A DNA stretch of 64,000 nucleotides from Streptomyces gardneri (GTDB lineage Bacteria > Actinomycetota > Actinomycetes > Streptomycetales > Streptomycetaceae): positions 1 to 64,000 of the forward strand of contig NZ_BJMN01000051.1 in NCBI RefSeq assembly GCF_006539185.1, read 5' to 3'. The translations under genes and the position numbers were made by a program. Shown piece by piece: positions 16,888 through 25,198 of this stretch. Each line of letters begins with the position of its first letter. The stretch's first letter is position 1. Under the pieces are notes generated by a model, which saw nothing but the letters and a program-made list of their open reading frames with translations, was not told where the DNA came from and searched no databases.

Positions 16888-18274
16888 CCCGCAGCCACTC
16901 CCCCAGCGGCAGGTGGGAGGTGCCGCCGGCGATCCGGGCGACGACCGCCGGGTCCTCCAGGTGGACGGTGCCGACGGCCGGTTCGCGTTCCTTCACGTCG
17001 ATCACGTACGCGTCGAAGACCTCGCCGACCCGCTCCTTCAGGAGCGCCGCCTCGACGATGTCGACGCTCTCGCGCTCGACGGTGTTGGCGCGGCGCGTGC
17101 CCGCCGCCATCTCGTCGGGGAGTCCGGGCAGCGCGGCCCTGACCCACTCGGGCGGTTCGTTCCCCGCCACCGCCGCCACGCACAGCTCGCCCGCGTACCG
17201 GTCGACGAGCCGCCGCAGCGGCGCGGTGCAGTGCGTGTACTCGTCGGCGACGGCGGCGTGCACCGCCGGGGTGGGGATGTGGCCGTCGGTGAAGACCGTG
17301 TACCCGGCGCCGCGCAGGAGGGTGGTGCACTCCTGGAGGAAGGCGGCATGGCGCGGGTTCGTGGGGTCGGCGGAGCGGACGACGTCCGCGTACGAGACGT
17401 GGTGCGGCCAGTCGACGCCGAGGGCCCGCGCGGAGCGGCGCAGCCGGGCGACGGCGCCGTCGGGGGCCGTGGGCAGGGTGCGCAGGACGCCGGTGCCGGC
17501 GGCGGTCATGAGGTCGGCGGCGGCCATGCCGGTGAGCAGGGAGATCTGGGCGTTCCAGCCTTCGGCGGGGAGCGGCGCCCGGTAGGCGAGGGAGTACGTG
17601 TGGTCGCTCTCGACGATCTCCTGCTCGGGGACGGTGAGGGAGATCCCGCCGCGCTCGGCTTCGAGGGCCTCGCGGAGCCGTCCGATCTCGCGGAGGAGTG
17701 CGAGGGGTTCCTCGGCGGTGCCGGAGTCGATCCGCCGCTGCACGTCCGCGTAGTCGAGTTTGGCGCGGCTGCGGACGAGGGCGCGGCGGACGTCGGTGGC
17801 GACCCTGCGCCCTTCGGCGTCGAGGTCGATGCGCCAGAGCAGCGCGGGGCGGGGTTCGCCGGGGAGGAGGCTGGCGGCGCCCTCGGAGAGGACGGGGGGA
17901 TGGAGGGGGACCTTGCCGTCGGGGAAGTAGAGGGTGAGGACCCGGCGGTGGGCCTCGGCGTCGAGCGCGGAGCCGGGTGCGACGAAGGCGGCGACGTCGG
18001 CGATGGCGTAGTGGACCCGGTAGCCGCCGTCGGCCCGCCTGGCCAGGTGCATGGCCTGGTCGAGGTCGGTGGAGGTCGGCGGGTCGATCGTGAGGAACGG
18101 CAGGTCGGTGGCGTCGTACGCGGGGAGCCGGGGGTTCTTCGCGGCGGCCTCGGCCTCGGCGAGCACGGCCGGCGGGAAGGCCTCGGGGATCGCGAGCTCG
18201 GTACGGAGTGCGCGCAGGGCGGCCCGCAGCGGAGCCTCGGCTGCGCCGGTCACGTGGATGTGGCGGCGTGGCAT
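16832..18274 (-). CDS. RNB-domain (RNase II/R family) exoribonuclease
   Basis: 480 residues, a compact RNase II-like protein. The RNB catalytic signature is TIDPPTSTDLDQAMHL (about 62-77) with the metal-binding aspartates, and YTHCTAPLRRLVDRY near 355 supplies the substrate-binding arginines. Recognisable cold-shock domains before and the S1 domain after the core are short or missing compared with E. coli RNase R. Degrades RNA 3'-5'. ATG at 18274; the 95 bp to yaaA hold divergent promoters. Its 3' end overlaps the convergent membrane gene. Confidence 0.9.
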   Translation of the reverse strand: MPRRHIHVTGAAEAPLRAALRALRTELAIPEAFPPAVLAEAEAAAKNPRLPAYDATDLPFLTIDPPTSTDLDQAMHLARRADGGYRVHYAIADVAAFVAPGSALDAEAHRRVLTLYFPDGKVPLHPPVLSEGAASLLPGEPRPALLWRIDLDAEGRRVATDVRRALVRSRAKLDYADVQRRIDSGTAEEPLALLREIGRLREALEAERGGISLTVPEQEIVESDHTYSLAYRAPLPAEGWNAQISLLTGMAAADLMTAAGTGVLRTLPTAPDGAVARLRRSARALGVDWPHHVSYADVVRSADPTNPRHAAFLQECTTLLRGAGYTVFTDGHIPTPAVHAAVADEYTHCTAPLRRLVDRYAGELCVAAVAGNEPPEWVRAALPGLPDEMAAGTRRANTVERESVDIVEAALLKERVGEVFDAYVIDVKEREPAVGTVHLEDPAVVARIAGGTSHLPLGEWLRVRLAEADPGSAKVLFAPV

Positions 18275-18369
18275 GGACCGAGCCTATGACCAGGGGCGGG
18301 GCCCGGCACTTTGTACGCTGGACAGCCGGGACCGCACTCCCGGCCCCGAACGTACGAAGGAGAACCACC

Positions 18370-19137
18370 GTGCTCGTGCTGTTGCCGCCCTCCGAAGGCA
18401 AGGCCTCCTCGGGGCGCGGGGCGCCGCTCAAGCCGGAGTCGCTGTCCCTGCCGGGGCTCGCCGAGGCGCGGGCCGCGGTCCTGGACGAGCTGGTCGAGCT
18501 GTGCGCCGCCGACGAGGAGAAGGCGCGCGAGGTCCTCGGGCTGAGCGAGGGGCTGCGCGGCGAGGTCGCGAAGAACGTCGAGCTGCGGACGGCGGGCGCG
18601 CGCCCGGCGGGCGAGGTCTACACGGGGGTCCTGTACGACGCGCTGGGTCTGGCGACGCTGGACACGGCGGCCTCGAAGCGCGCGGGGCGTTCCCTGCTCG
18701 TGTTCTCGGGGCTGTGGGGCGCGGTGAAGGTGACGGACCGGATTCCGTCGTACCGCTGCTCGATGGGGGTCAAGCTGCCGGGGCTCGGCGCGCTGGGCGC
18801 GCACTGGCGGGGCGCGATGGCGTCCGTGCTGCCGGAGGCGGCCGGGGACGGGCTCGTCCTGGACCTGCGTTCGTCGGCGTACGCGTCGGCGTGGAAGCCG
18901 AAGGGCGAGGTGGCGGCGCGGACGGCGACCGTGCGGGTGCTGCACGCGCCGACCCGGAAGGTCGTCAGCCACTTCAACAAGGCGACGAAGGGCCGGATCG
19001 TGCGGAGCCTCCTGGAGGCGGGCGCGGAGCCGGGTTCGCCGGAGGAGCTGACCGCGGCCCTGCGGGATCTGGGGTACGTGGTGGAGGAGGGCGGCAAGGC
19101 GGGGGCGCTTGACGTGCTGGTGGACGAGATCCACTGA
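18370..19137 (+). CDS. yaaA: YaaA-family peroxide stress protein
   Basis: 255 residues, full length for the family. Opens with LVLLPPSEGK, the family signature, and has FSGLWGAVKVTDRIPSYRCSM-type core (written here as GLWGAVKVTDRIP) and HFNKATKGRIVR near 200. YaaA lowers free iron and protects DNA under peroxide stress in E. coli. The GTG at 18370 was chosen because AAGGAG lies 7 nt upstream and the family begins here. Confidence 0.9.
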   Translation: MLVLLPPSEGKASSGRGAPLKPESLSLPGLAEARAAVLDELVELCAADEEKAREVLGLSEGLRGEVAKNVELRTAGARPAGEVYTGVLYDALGLATLDTAASKRAGRSLLVFSGLWGAVKVTDRIPSYRCSMGVKLPGLGALGAHWRGAMASVLPEAAGDGLVLDLRSSAYASAWKPKGEVAARTATVRVLHAPTRKVVSHFNKATKGRIVRSLLEAGAEPGSPEELTAALRDLGYVVEEGGKAGALDVLVDEIH

Positions 19138-19146
19138 CTCCTTCCC

Positions 19147-19173
19147 GTTGCACCCTGCGCAACGCTCGTTGCG
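19147..19173. promoter_or_regulatory. Overlapping inverted repeats before KDPG aldolase gene
   Basis: CGCAACG (19158-19164) and CGTTGCG (19167-19173) form a perfect 7-bp inverted repeat with a 2-nt centre, and GTTGC (19147-19151) makes a second arm. The set lies 31-58 bp before the ATG of the aldolase gene. It looks like an operator for a dimeric regulator that is not encoded next door. Confidence 0.4.
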
Positions 19174-19204
19174 TGTCACGCTCGGCATGGGCACGATGAG
19201 GCCC

Positions 19205-19873
19205 ATGACGAGTGTGTTCGGCCTTGCCCCGGAAGCCCGCGGAGTCCCCGTCGTCCCCGTCGTGGTGATCGAGGAGGCCGCCGACGCCGTCCCGCTGGCC
19301 CGCGCCCTCGTCGCCGGCGGGCTCCCGCTGATCGAGGTCACCCTCCGCACCCCCGCCGCGCTCGACGCCGTCCGGGCAGTCGCCGCCGAGGTGCCGGAGG
19401 CGGTCGTCGGCGCGGGGACGGTCGTCTCCGCCGCCGGCGTCGCGGAAGCGGTCGGCGCCGGGGCCCGGTTCCTGGTGAGCCCCGGGTGGACCGACCGGCT
19501 CCTCGGTGCGATGCGGGAGTCGGGCGTGCCCTTCCTCCCGGGCGTCTCGACGGCCTCGGAGGTCGTGACGCTGCTCGAACGCGGGGTGCGGGACATGAAG
19601 TTCTTCCCGGCGGAGGCGGCGGGCGGGGTCCCGTACCTGAAGTCCCTCGCCGGCCCGCTCCCGCAGGCCCGCTTCTGCCCGACGGGCGGCGTCTCCCTCG
19701 CCTCCGCCCCCGCCTACCTGGCCCTCCCGAACGTCGGCTGCGTCGGCGGTACGTGGATGCTGCCGCCCGACGCCCTCGCGGCCCGCGACTGGGCCCGGAT
19801 CGAGGCCCTGGCGCGCGGCGCGGCGGCGCTCAGGGCCCCCGCCGGAGCCCCCGTCAGTCTGCGGGAGCGGTGA
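19205..19873 (+). CDS. eda: 2-keto-3-deoxy-6-phosphogluconate aldolase (KDPG/KHG aldolase)
   Basis: 222-residue TIM-barrel class I aldolase; splits KDPG to pyruvate and glyceraldehyde 3-phosphate. Glu44 in LIEVTLRTP and the Schiff-base Lys132 in DMKFFPAEAAGG are in place, and CPTGGVS binds phosphate. Three in-frame ATGs (19187, 19196, 19205) exist; the last fits the family length. No kinase or dehydratase for an Entner-Doudoroff or sugar-acid pathway lies nearby. The end overlaps the convergent acetyltransferase gene by 20 bp. Confidence 0.9.
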   Translation: MTSVFGLAPEARGVPVVPVVVIEEAADAVPLARALVAGGLPLIEVTLRTPAALDAVRAVAAEVPEAVVGAGTVVSAAGVAEAVGAGARFLVSPGWTDRLLGAMRESGVPFLPGVSTASEVVTLLERGVRDMKFFPAEAAGGVPYLKSLAGPLPQARFCPTGGVSLASAPAYLALPNVGCVGGTWMLPPDALAARDWARIEALARGAAALRAPAGAPVSLRER

Positions 19874-20687
19874 ACTCGACCGTCAGGTGGTCGGTCACCG
19901 GGCGGTAGCCGAGCCGCTGATAGAGGGCGTTGCTGGTGGGGTTGGCGAGGTCCGTGAAGAGGAGGACGTGCGCGGCTCCGCCGTCGAGGGCGGCCCTGCT
20001 GACGGCCTCGACGGCACCGGCCGCGTAGCCGCGACCGCGCTCGGCGGGCGGAGTGTAGACGAGGTGGACGCGGGCCTGGCCCTCGATGGTGCGCGAGACG
20101 GACGCCATCGACACGGGGCGCCCGTCGGTTGCCTCCCAGAGGAGGAGCCGGCCGTCGGTGATCCGGTCCGTGACGTGCCCGGTGTAGTCCTGGCCCGTGA
20201 CGTCCTCGCCGACGTCACGGGCGAAATCGCGTGCCCAGGCGGCGGTGAACGGGATGTCGGCCTCCGTGGCGACGCGGGCGCGGCCGGCCGGGGCGGGGTC
20301 CGGCGGGGTGAGTTCGCCGAGCCGGAAGAGCCGCATCCGGACGGTGGTCCGCCAAGGGCGGCCCGTGGCCCCGGCGAACGCCTCCGCGAAGGCCTCGACG
20401 GCCGCCGTCTCCCCCCGTACGGTCGTCGGCTCCTCGCCCTCGGGGAAGACCTCGGGAAGGACGAGGGCGCGGGCCGCCTCCACCGTCACGGCCCCGAGGG
20501 AGGGCTCGCGCGGCGGGGACACCGCGAGCACCCCGGTGACCCGGCCGTCGGGCTCGGCCCACCAGCCGAGCCGTCCGGCCGAGTCCATCATCGTGAGCAC
20601 GGCGGTGTTACGGGCCGCCTCGGCGGCGAGCAGGCCGCCCGCGGCGGTGCGGAAGGTGTCGACGTCCTCGGTGAAGTACCAGGTCAT
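19854..20687 (-). CDS. GNAT-family N-acetyltransferase
   Basis: 277 residues. The C-terminal half is a GNAT fold: ARVHLVYTPPAERGRGYAAG carries the acetyl-CoA pyrophosphate loop (RGRGYA) and NPTSNALYQRLGYRPV is the typical last motif. The N-terminal half (about 1-130) resembles a second, degenerate acetyltransferase domain. Substrate unknown. The ATG at 20687 lacks a good ribosome site; 44 bp separate it from the stop of the upstream RNase H gene, so it may be the fourth gene of that operon. Confidence 0.85.
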   Translation of the reverse strand: MTWYFTEDVDTFRTAAGGLLAAEAARNTAVLTMMDSAGRLGWWAEPDGRVTGVLAVSPPREPSLGAVTVEAARALVLPEVFPEGEEPTTVRGETAAVEAFAEAFAGATGRPWRTTVRMRLFRLGELTPPDPAPAGRARVATEADIPFTAAWARDFARDVGEDVTGQDYTGHVTDRITDGRLLLWEATDGRPVSMASVSRTIEGQARVHLVYTPPAERGRGYAAGAVEAVSRAALDGGAAHVLLFTDLANPTSNALYQRLGYRPVTDHLTVEFTAPAD

Positions 20688-20731
20688 GAACGGTGATGGT
20701 GGTACGCCGGGGGCCGGAGGTCCAGCCTTTT

Positions 20732-22168
20732 TCAGCGCAGGTGCGAGGTGTCGTTGAGGAGCCGTACGGACGCGTTGCCGTCGGCGTAGTACGCCACCGC
20801 CGAGATCGAGGCCGCCGACAGTTCCATCTTGAACAGCGACTCCGGCGGGGCGCCGAGCGCGAGCCGGACCAGGGTCTTGATCGGGGTGACGTGGGTGACG
20901 AGGAGGACGGTGCGGCCCGCGTGGGCGGCGGTCAGCCGGTCCCGGGTGGCGGCGACACGCCGGGCGACGGCCGCGAAGCTCTCGCCCCCGCCGGTCGGCG
21001 CGGCCTTCGGGGAGGCCAGCCAGTCGTCCAGGTCGCGCGGGTACCGCTCGCGGACCTCGCCGAAGGTCAGGCCCTCCCAGGCCCCGAAGTCGGTCTCGCG
21101 CAGCCCCCGCTCGACCTGCACGTCGAGCCCGAGGCGGGCGGCGACGGCGGCGGCGGTCTGGCGGCAGCGGGTGAGGGGCGAGCTGACGATCTCCTGGATC
21201 GTGCCGCGCGCGGCCAGCGCGGCGGCGACGGCCTCGGCCTGGCGCAGCCCGGCCGCCGACAGCTCGGGGTCGGTGCCGCCGCTCCCCGAGAACCGCTTCT
21301 CGGGCGTGAGCGCGGTCTCGCCGTGCCGCAGCAGGACGAACGTCGCCGGAGCCCCCATGTCGGGCCCGGACCATCCCTGGCGGGGCGCGGCGGAACCCGC
21401 CGGGGCGGCAGCGGTCGCGGACGATTCCGCGGGGACCGCGGCGGTCGGGGCGGTCGGGGCGAGGACGCGCGCGGCGTGGCCCGTCGGCGCCGCCGCTCCC
21501 GCCTCGGCCTCGAAGTCTCCCGAGGACGCTCCGGCCTCCTCCGCCGCGAACAGTCCGTCACCCCGCACGTCGGCGGAGCCCGTCACGGCCTCGGCCGGCA
21601 CCCCGGACGTGCGCGTCGCCAGGGCCGCACGGGCGCGCGCCGCGCCCGCGGTGGCGTCGCCGGGCGGGCCCGAGGGCGGCAGGGCCGCGGCGTTGCGCGC
21701 GGCGACGGCGTCCAGCGCGGCCGTCGAGCCGGACGGCTCCCACTGACGGCCCTGCTTGCCCGCGTCCATCGCCTCGTTGGCGAGCCGGTCCGCGTGCTTG
21801 TTCAGCTCGCGCGGGATCCACTCGTAGCGGACGCGGCCCGCCGGGAAGACCCGCCCCGCCTCGGCCGCCAGCGGCTTCATGTCCGGGTGCTTGATCTTCC
21901 AGCGGCCGGACATCTGCTCGACGACCAGCTTGGAGTCCATGCGGACGTGGACGGTGGCGTCCGGGAAGAGCGCCCGGGCCGCCGTGAGCCCCGCCACCAG
22001 GCCCTTGTACTCGGCGACGTTGTTCGTCGCCACGCCGATGTACTCGGCCGCCTCCGCGAGCGTCTCGCCCGTGACCGGGTCGAGGACCACGGCCCCGTAA
22101 CCGGCGGGCCCCGGGTTGCCCCGGGATCCGCCGTCCGCCTCGACGATCAGCTCGCGTGCCGTGGTCAT
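20732..22168 (-). CDS. Bifunctional RNase HI / histidine phosphatase (Rv2228c-like)
   Basis: 478 residues, two enzymes in one chain. RNase H domain 1-145: DGGSRGNPGPAGYG, Glu in NNVAEYKGL, MDSKLVVEQ and NKHADRLAN supply the D-E-D-D site. Histidine phosphatase domain about 280-478: LRHGETALT with catalytic His and LVTHVTPIKTL. The architecture matches M. tuberculosis Rv2228c, which has RNase H and alpha-ribazole phosphatase activity. Between them is a 130-residue Ala/Gly/Pro/Thr linker much longer than needed. The ATG overlaps the previous stop by one base (TAATG), coupling it to the zinc-ribbon gene. Confidence 0.93.
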   Translation of the reverse strand: MTTARELIVEADGGSRGNPGPAGYGAVVLDPVTGETLAEAAEYIGVATNNVAEYKGLVAGLTAARALFPDATVHVRMDSKLVVEQMSGRWKIKHPDMKPLAAEAGRVFPAGRVRYEWIPRELNKHADRLANEAMDAGKQGRQWEPSGSTAALDAVAARNAAALPPSGPPGDATAGAARARAALATRTSGVPAEAVTGSADVRGDGLFAAEEAGASSGDFEAEAGAAAPTGHAARVLAPTAPTAAVPAESSATAAAPAGSAAPRQGWSGPDMGAPATFVLLRHGETALTPEKRFSGSGGTDPELSAAGLRQAEAVAAALAARGTIQEIVSSPLTRCRQTAAAVAARLGLDVQVERGLRETDFGAWEGLTFGEVRERYPRDLDDWLASPKAAPTGGGESFAAVARRVAATRDRLTAAHAGRTVLLVTHVTPIKTLVRLALGAPPESLFKMELSAASISAVAYYADGNASVRLLNDTSHLR

Positions 22169-22911
22169 TACAGGCCGGACTCCGAGGTGCGGACCAGGAT
22201 GCGGCTGCAGTTCTCGCAGCGGACGACCGTGTCGGGCGCGGCAGCGCGGATCTCGTTGAACTCGGTGATGTCGAGCTCCATGCGGCAGCCCTCGCACCGG
22301 CGCTGGTTGAGCCGGGCCGCGCCGACGCCGCCCTGCTTCTCGCGCAGGCGGTCGTACAGCTTGAGCAGGTCGGCCGGGACGGTGCCCGCGACGAGCTCGC
22401 GCTCCTTGGTGACGGAGGCGGCCTCGGCGTCCAGCTCGCCCTGGGCGGCGTCGCGCCGGGCGGTGGCGTCGTCGGTCTTGCCCTGGACGGCGGAGACCCG
22501 CTCGCTCAGCTCGGAGACGCGCTCCTGGGCGGACTCGCGGCGCTCCATGACCTCCAGGACGATCTCTTCGAGGTCGCCCTGGCGCTTGGAGAGGGAGACG
22601 ATCTCGCGCTGGAGGTTCTCCAGGTCCTTCGGGGAGGACACGGCGCCGGAGTCGAGCCGCTGCTGGTCGCGCGCGGAACGCTGGCGGACCTGGTCGACGT
22701 CCTGCTCGGCCTTGGTCTGCTCGCGGCCGCAGTCGCTCTCCTCGGTCTGCGCGGCGACGAGCAGGTCGCGCAGCTGGGTGAGGTCCTTGGTCAGCGACTC
22801 GATCTCGGCGTGCTCGGGCAGCGACTTGCGCTTGTGGGCGAGCTGCTGAAGTCGGATGTCCAGGGCCTGGACGTCGAGGAGGCGGATCTGGTCGGCGGGC
22901 GCGGCGTTCAG
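22168..22911 (-). CDS. Coiled-coil zinc-ribbon protein (Rv2229c-like)
   Basis: 247 residues. Long coiled coil (about 10-185, heptads of Leu/Glu/Arg) ending in a C4 zinc ribbon CEGC-x19-CENC. Family of unknown function found with Nif3 and RNase H in actinobacteria, and related to a chlamydial coiled-coil protein. The only start that gives the family N-terminus is CTG at 22911 (CTGAACGCC), overlapping the Nif3 TGA as CTGA, with GGAG 7 nt before; no ATG, GTG or TTG is available nearby. Confidence 0.9.
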   Translation of the reverse strand: MNAAPADQIRLLDVQALDIRLQQLAHKRKSLPEHAEIESLTKDLTQLRDLLVAAQTEESDCGREQTKAEQDVDQVRQRSARDQQRLDSGAVSSPKDLENLQREIVSLSKRQGDLEEIVLEVMERRESAQERVSELSERVSAVQGKTDDATARRDAAQGELDAEAASVTKERELVAGTVPADLLKLYDRLREKQGGVGAARLNQRRCEGCRMELDITEFNEIRAAAPDTVVRCENCSRILVRTSESGL

Positions 22912-23741
22912 TTGGGGGCTCCAGGGGAGGTGTGGTGGAAGGACCAGGGGTCGGTGACCGTCTTCGAGACGTGGACGCGGAGGTCCCAGCCGTGGCGGTC
23001 GGAAATCTCGTCGAGCTGGGCGGCGGCCTGCTCGCACCAGGGCCATTCGGTGGCCCAGTGGGCGGCGTCGACCAGGCCCAGCGGCCCGGCCGACCGCGTC
23101 GCGCGCTGGGTGGCCTCGGAGACCGGGTGGTGGCGCAGGTCGGCCGTGAGGAAGGCGTCCACGCCCGCGGCCCGCACGGCGTCGAAGAGGCTGTCGCCGG
23201 AGCCGCCGCTGACGGCGACGCGGCGCAGGATCATGTCGGGGTCGCCGGCGACCCGGATGCCCTGCGCGGTGGCGGGCAGCCGCTTCGCGGCGCGGGCGGC
23301 GAACTCGGCGAGGGTCTCGGGGTGGTCGAGCTCGCAGATCCGGCCGAGGTTGTTCTCGGGCACGAGGGGGCCGGTGACCCGGAGGTCGAGCGCGCCGGCG
23401 AGGGCGTCGGAGACGCCGGGGTCGGCGGTGTCCGCGTTGGTGTGCGCGACGTGGAGGGCGACGTCGTGCTTGATGAGGTCGTGCACGACGCGGCCCTTGA
23501 AGTGGCCGGCCGCGACCGTCGTCGTCCCGCGCAGGTAGAGCGGGTGGTGGGTGACGAGCAGGTCGGCGCCGAGGGCGATCGCCTCGTCGGCGATCTCCTG
23601 GACCGGGTCGACGGCGAAGAGCACACGGCCGACCTCGGCGTCGGGGTCGCCGCAGACGGTGCCGACGGCGTCCCACGACTCGGCTCGCTCTGGCGGCCAG
23701 AGGGCGTCGAGCGCGGCGATGACTTCAGACAGACGGGGCAC
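22908..23741 (-). CDS. Nif3-like dinuclear metal centre protein
   Basis: 277 residues, Nif3/DUF34 family (Rv2230c-like). Metal ligands are visible in LLVTHHPLYLRG and HVAHTNADTA and in the C-terminal HHPVSEAT and DAAHWATEWP. Function in bacteria is unsettled; some are annotated as type 2 GTP cyclohydrolase I. GTG start at 23741. First gene of a conserved actinobacterial operon Nif3 / zinc ribbon / RNase H-phosphatase. Confidence 0.92.
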   Translation of the reverse strand: MPRLSEVIAALDALWPPERAESWDAVGTVCGDPDAEVGRVLFAVDPVQEIADEAIALGADLLVTHHPLYLRGTTTVAAGHFKGRVVHDLIKHDVALHVAHTNADTADPGVSDALAGALDLRVTGPLVPENNLGRICELDHPETLAEFAARAAKRLPATAQGIRVAGDPDMILRRVAVSGGSGDSLFDAVRAAGVDAFLTADLRHHPVSEATQRATRSAGPLGLVDAAHWATEWPWCEQAAAQLDEISDRHGWDLRVHVSKTVTDPWSFHHTSPGAPN

Positions 23742-23868
23742 GAGGGAAAGGCTACCTGGCTCCCCTTTGCGCCTAAACCGGCGCCGCTCTCGCGGATGTG
23801 GCGGGCCGCCGCAGAGGTTCCTCGATGATGGGTTGCGGTCGTCCTCGCCGGAAAAGCCGAGAAGCCCC

Positions 23869-23899
23869 CGGCGCCGCAGGCCCCGGGCCCGCAGCGCCG
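23869..23899 (-). terminator. Terminator of siderophore-binding protein gene
   Basis: 14-bp stem (23869-23882 with 23886-23899), two positions pairing only as G-U in the minus-strand RNA, so the hairpin is meant for leftward transcripts. It lies 20 bp beyond the fecB-like stop codon and continues with flanking AGCCCC/GGGGGCT pairing. The remaining 127 bp to the Nif3 start hold nothing clear. Confidence 0.7.
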
Positions 23900-23918
23900 G
23901 AGCGCCGGAGCGTCGGGG

Positions 23919-24956
23919 CTACTTCTTGACGAGGTAGCCGCGCAGGTCGTCGAGGACGCTGTTCGCCGCGGTCACGCCGAGGCCGAGGTACCAGGTCTCG
24001 TCCGGGACGTCCTTGGCCTGGCCGGCCTTGACCGCCGTCAGGTTCTTCCAGAGCGGGTTGGTCTGGGCGGCGTCCTTCTTGGTGGCCTTGGCGTCGCCGT
24101 AGACGCCGGTGAAGATCCAGTCGGCGTCGGCCTCGTCGATCTTCTCGGGGCTGACCTCGGCCGCGAGTTCGTCGATCCGCTGGTTCTCGGGCCGGGGCAG
24201 CCCGGTGTCCTCCAGGATCGTGCCGATGAAGGAGGCCTTCGCGTAGAGGCGGATCTTGCCGGGGAGGTAGCGGACCATGGAGACGGTCGGCTTGTCCGTG
24301 CCGATGTCAGCGCCGAGCTGCTTCGCCTTCGCCTCGTACGCGGAGAGCCTCGTCTTCGCCTCGGCGGACTTGTCGAGCGCGGCGGCGTTGAGGAGGTAGT
24401 TCTCCTTCCACGTGAAGCCAGGGCGGATGGAGAAGACGGTCGGCGCGATCTTCGACAGCTCGTCGTACTTGTCCGCGGCGCGCAGCTGGCTGCCGAGGAT
24501 GAGGTCGGGCTGGAGGTTGGCGATGGCCTCCAGGTTGAGGTTGTTGATGGTGCCGACGGACTTCGGGGTGCCGGCGTCCTTCTTCAGGTAGCCGGGGATG
24601 CCGTCGTCGCCCTCGGAGGGGGCGTAGCCGACGGGCTGGACGCCGAGGGAGACGACGTTGTCGAGCTCGCCGACGTCGAGGACGACGACCCGCTTGGGGG
24701 CGGCCTTCAGCTCGGTCGTGCCGAGGGCGTGGGTGAGCGTGCGCGGGAACTGGCCGGGCTTCGCGTCGGTGCCCATGGCGGCGGTCTTGGCGGCGGCGTC
24801 GCCGAAGTCCTTGCCGCCGGTGGCGACGTCCTTCTTCTTGGTCGCGCCCTCCTTCGCGGAGGTGTCGGACCCTCCGTCCCCTCCCCCGCAGGCCGCGAGC
24901 GAGAGCGCGGCGGCGAGGGCGACGACGGTGGCGGTGCCGCGACGGCGGAAGGACAT
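23919..24956 (-). CDS. Iron-siderophore ABC transporter substrate-binding lipoprotein
   Basis: 345 residues. Lipoprotein signal with lipobox LAAC (Cys near 23), then a Gly/Ser/Thr/Lys linker and a FecB/FhuD-type periplasmic-binding fold, with VVVLDVGELDNVVSLGV-like start of domain 1 (VVVLDVGELDNVVSLG), NLQPDLILGS and PTVFSIRPG. Binds ferric siderophore outside the membrane and hands it to a FecCD-type permease. ATG at 24956 has AGGAGC 7 nt upstream; longer frames to 25016 start before the signal peptide. No permease or ATPase gene is adjacent. A DmdR/IdeR-type iron box lies 81 bp upstream. Confidence 0.93.
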   Translation of the reverse strand: MSFRRRGTATVVALAAALSLAACGGGDGGSDTSAKEGATKKKDVATGGKDFGDAAAKTAAMGTDAKPGQFPRTLTHALGTTELKAAPKRVVVLDVGELDNVVSLGVQPVGYAPSEGDDGIPGYLKKDAGTPKSVGTINNLNLEAIANLQPDLILGSQLRAADKYDELSKIAPTVFSIRPGFTWKENYLLNAAALDKSAEAKTRLSAYEAKAKQLGADIGTDKPTVSMVRYLPGKIRLYAKASFIGTILEDTGLPRPENQRIDELAAEVSPEKIDEADADWIFTGVYGDAKATKKDAAQTNPLWKNLTAVKAGQAKDVPDETWYLGLGVTAANSVLDDLRGYLVKK

Positions 24957-25036
24957 GAGAAGGCTCCTGTACGTGCTGCTGTACGCGCTTCTGTACGGGG
25001 ATACGGGCGCGACCACACCGGAGCCACAGACTCCGC

Positions 25037-25055
25037 TTAGGCTCGCCTTACCTTA
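25037..25055 (-). promoter_or_regulatory. Iron box (DmdR/IdeR operator)
   Basis: On the minus strand TAAGGTAAGGCGAGCCTAA, a 19-bp match to the actinobacterial iron box TTAGGTTAGGCTAACCTAA with the same dyad. Placed about 80 bp before the siderophore-binding protein start, so expression should be repressed by iron-loaded DmdR1. Confidence 0.85.
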
Positions 25056-25198
25056 CTCATCACGGGTCACTCCAGCACAGCCGCCCCCTTATCCACTGCC
25101 GAACCGCCGGACGACCACCCTTATGTGTGAAGTGACCGGGCTCGTGTTGTTCGGCAGGAAGTGCGAAAACTAGCTTCGTGGCCGGAGGTGACGAGTCG

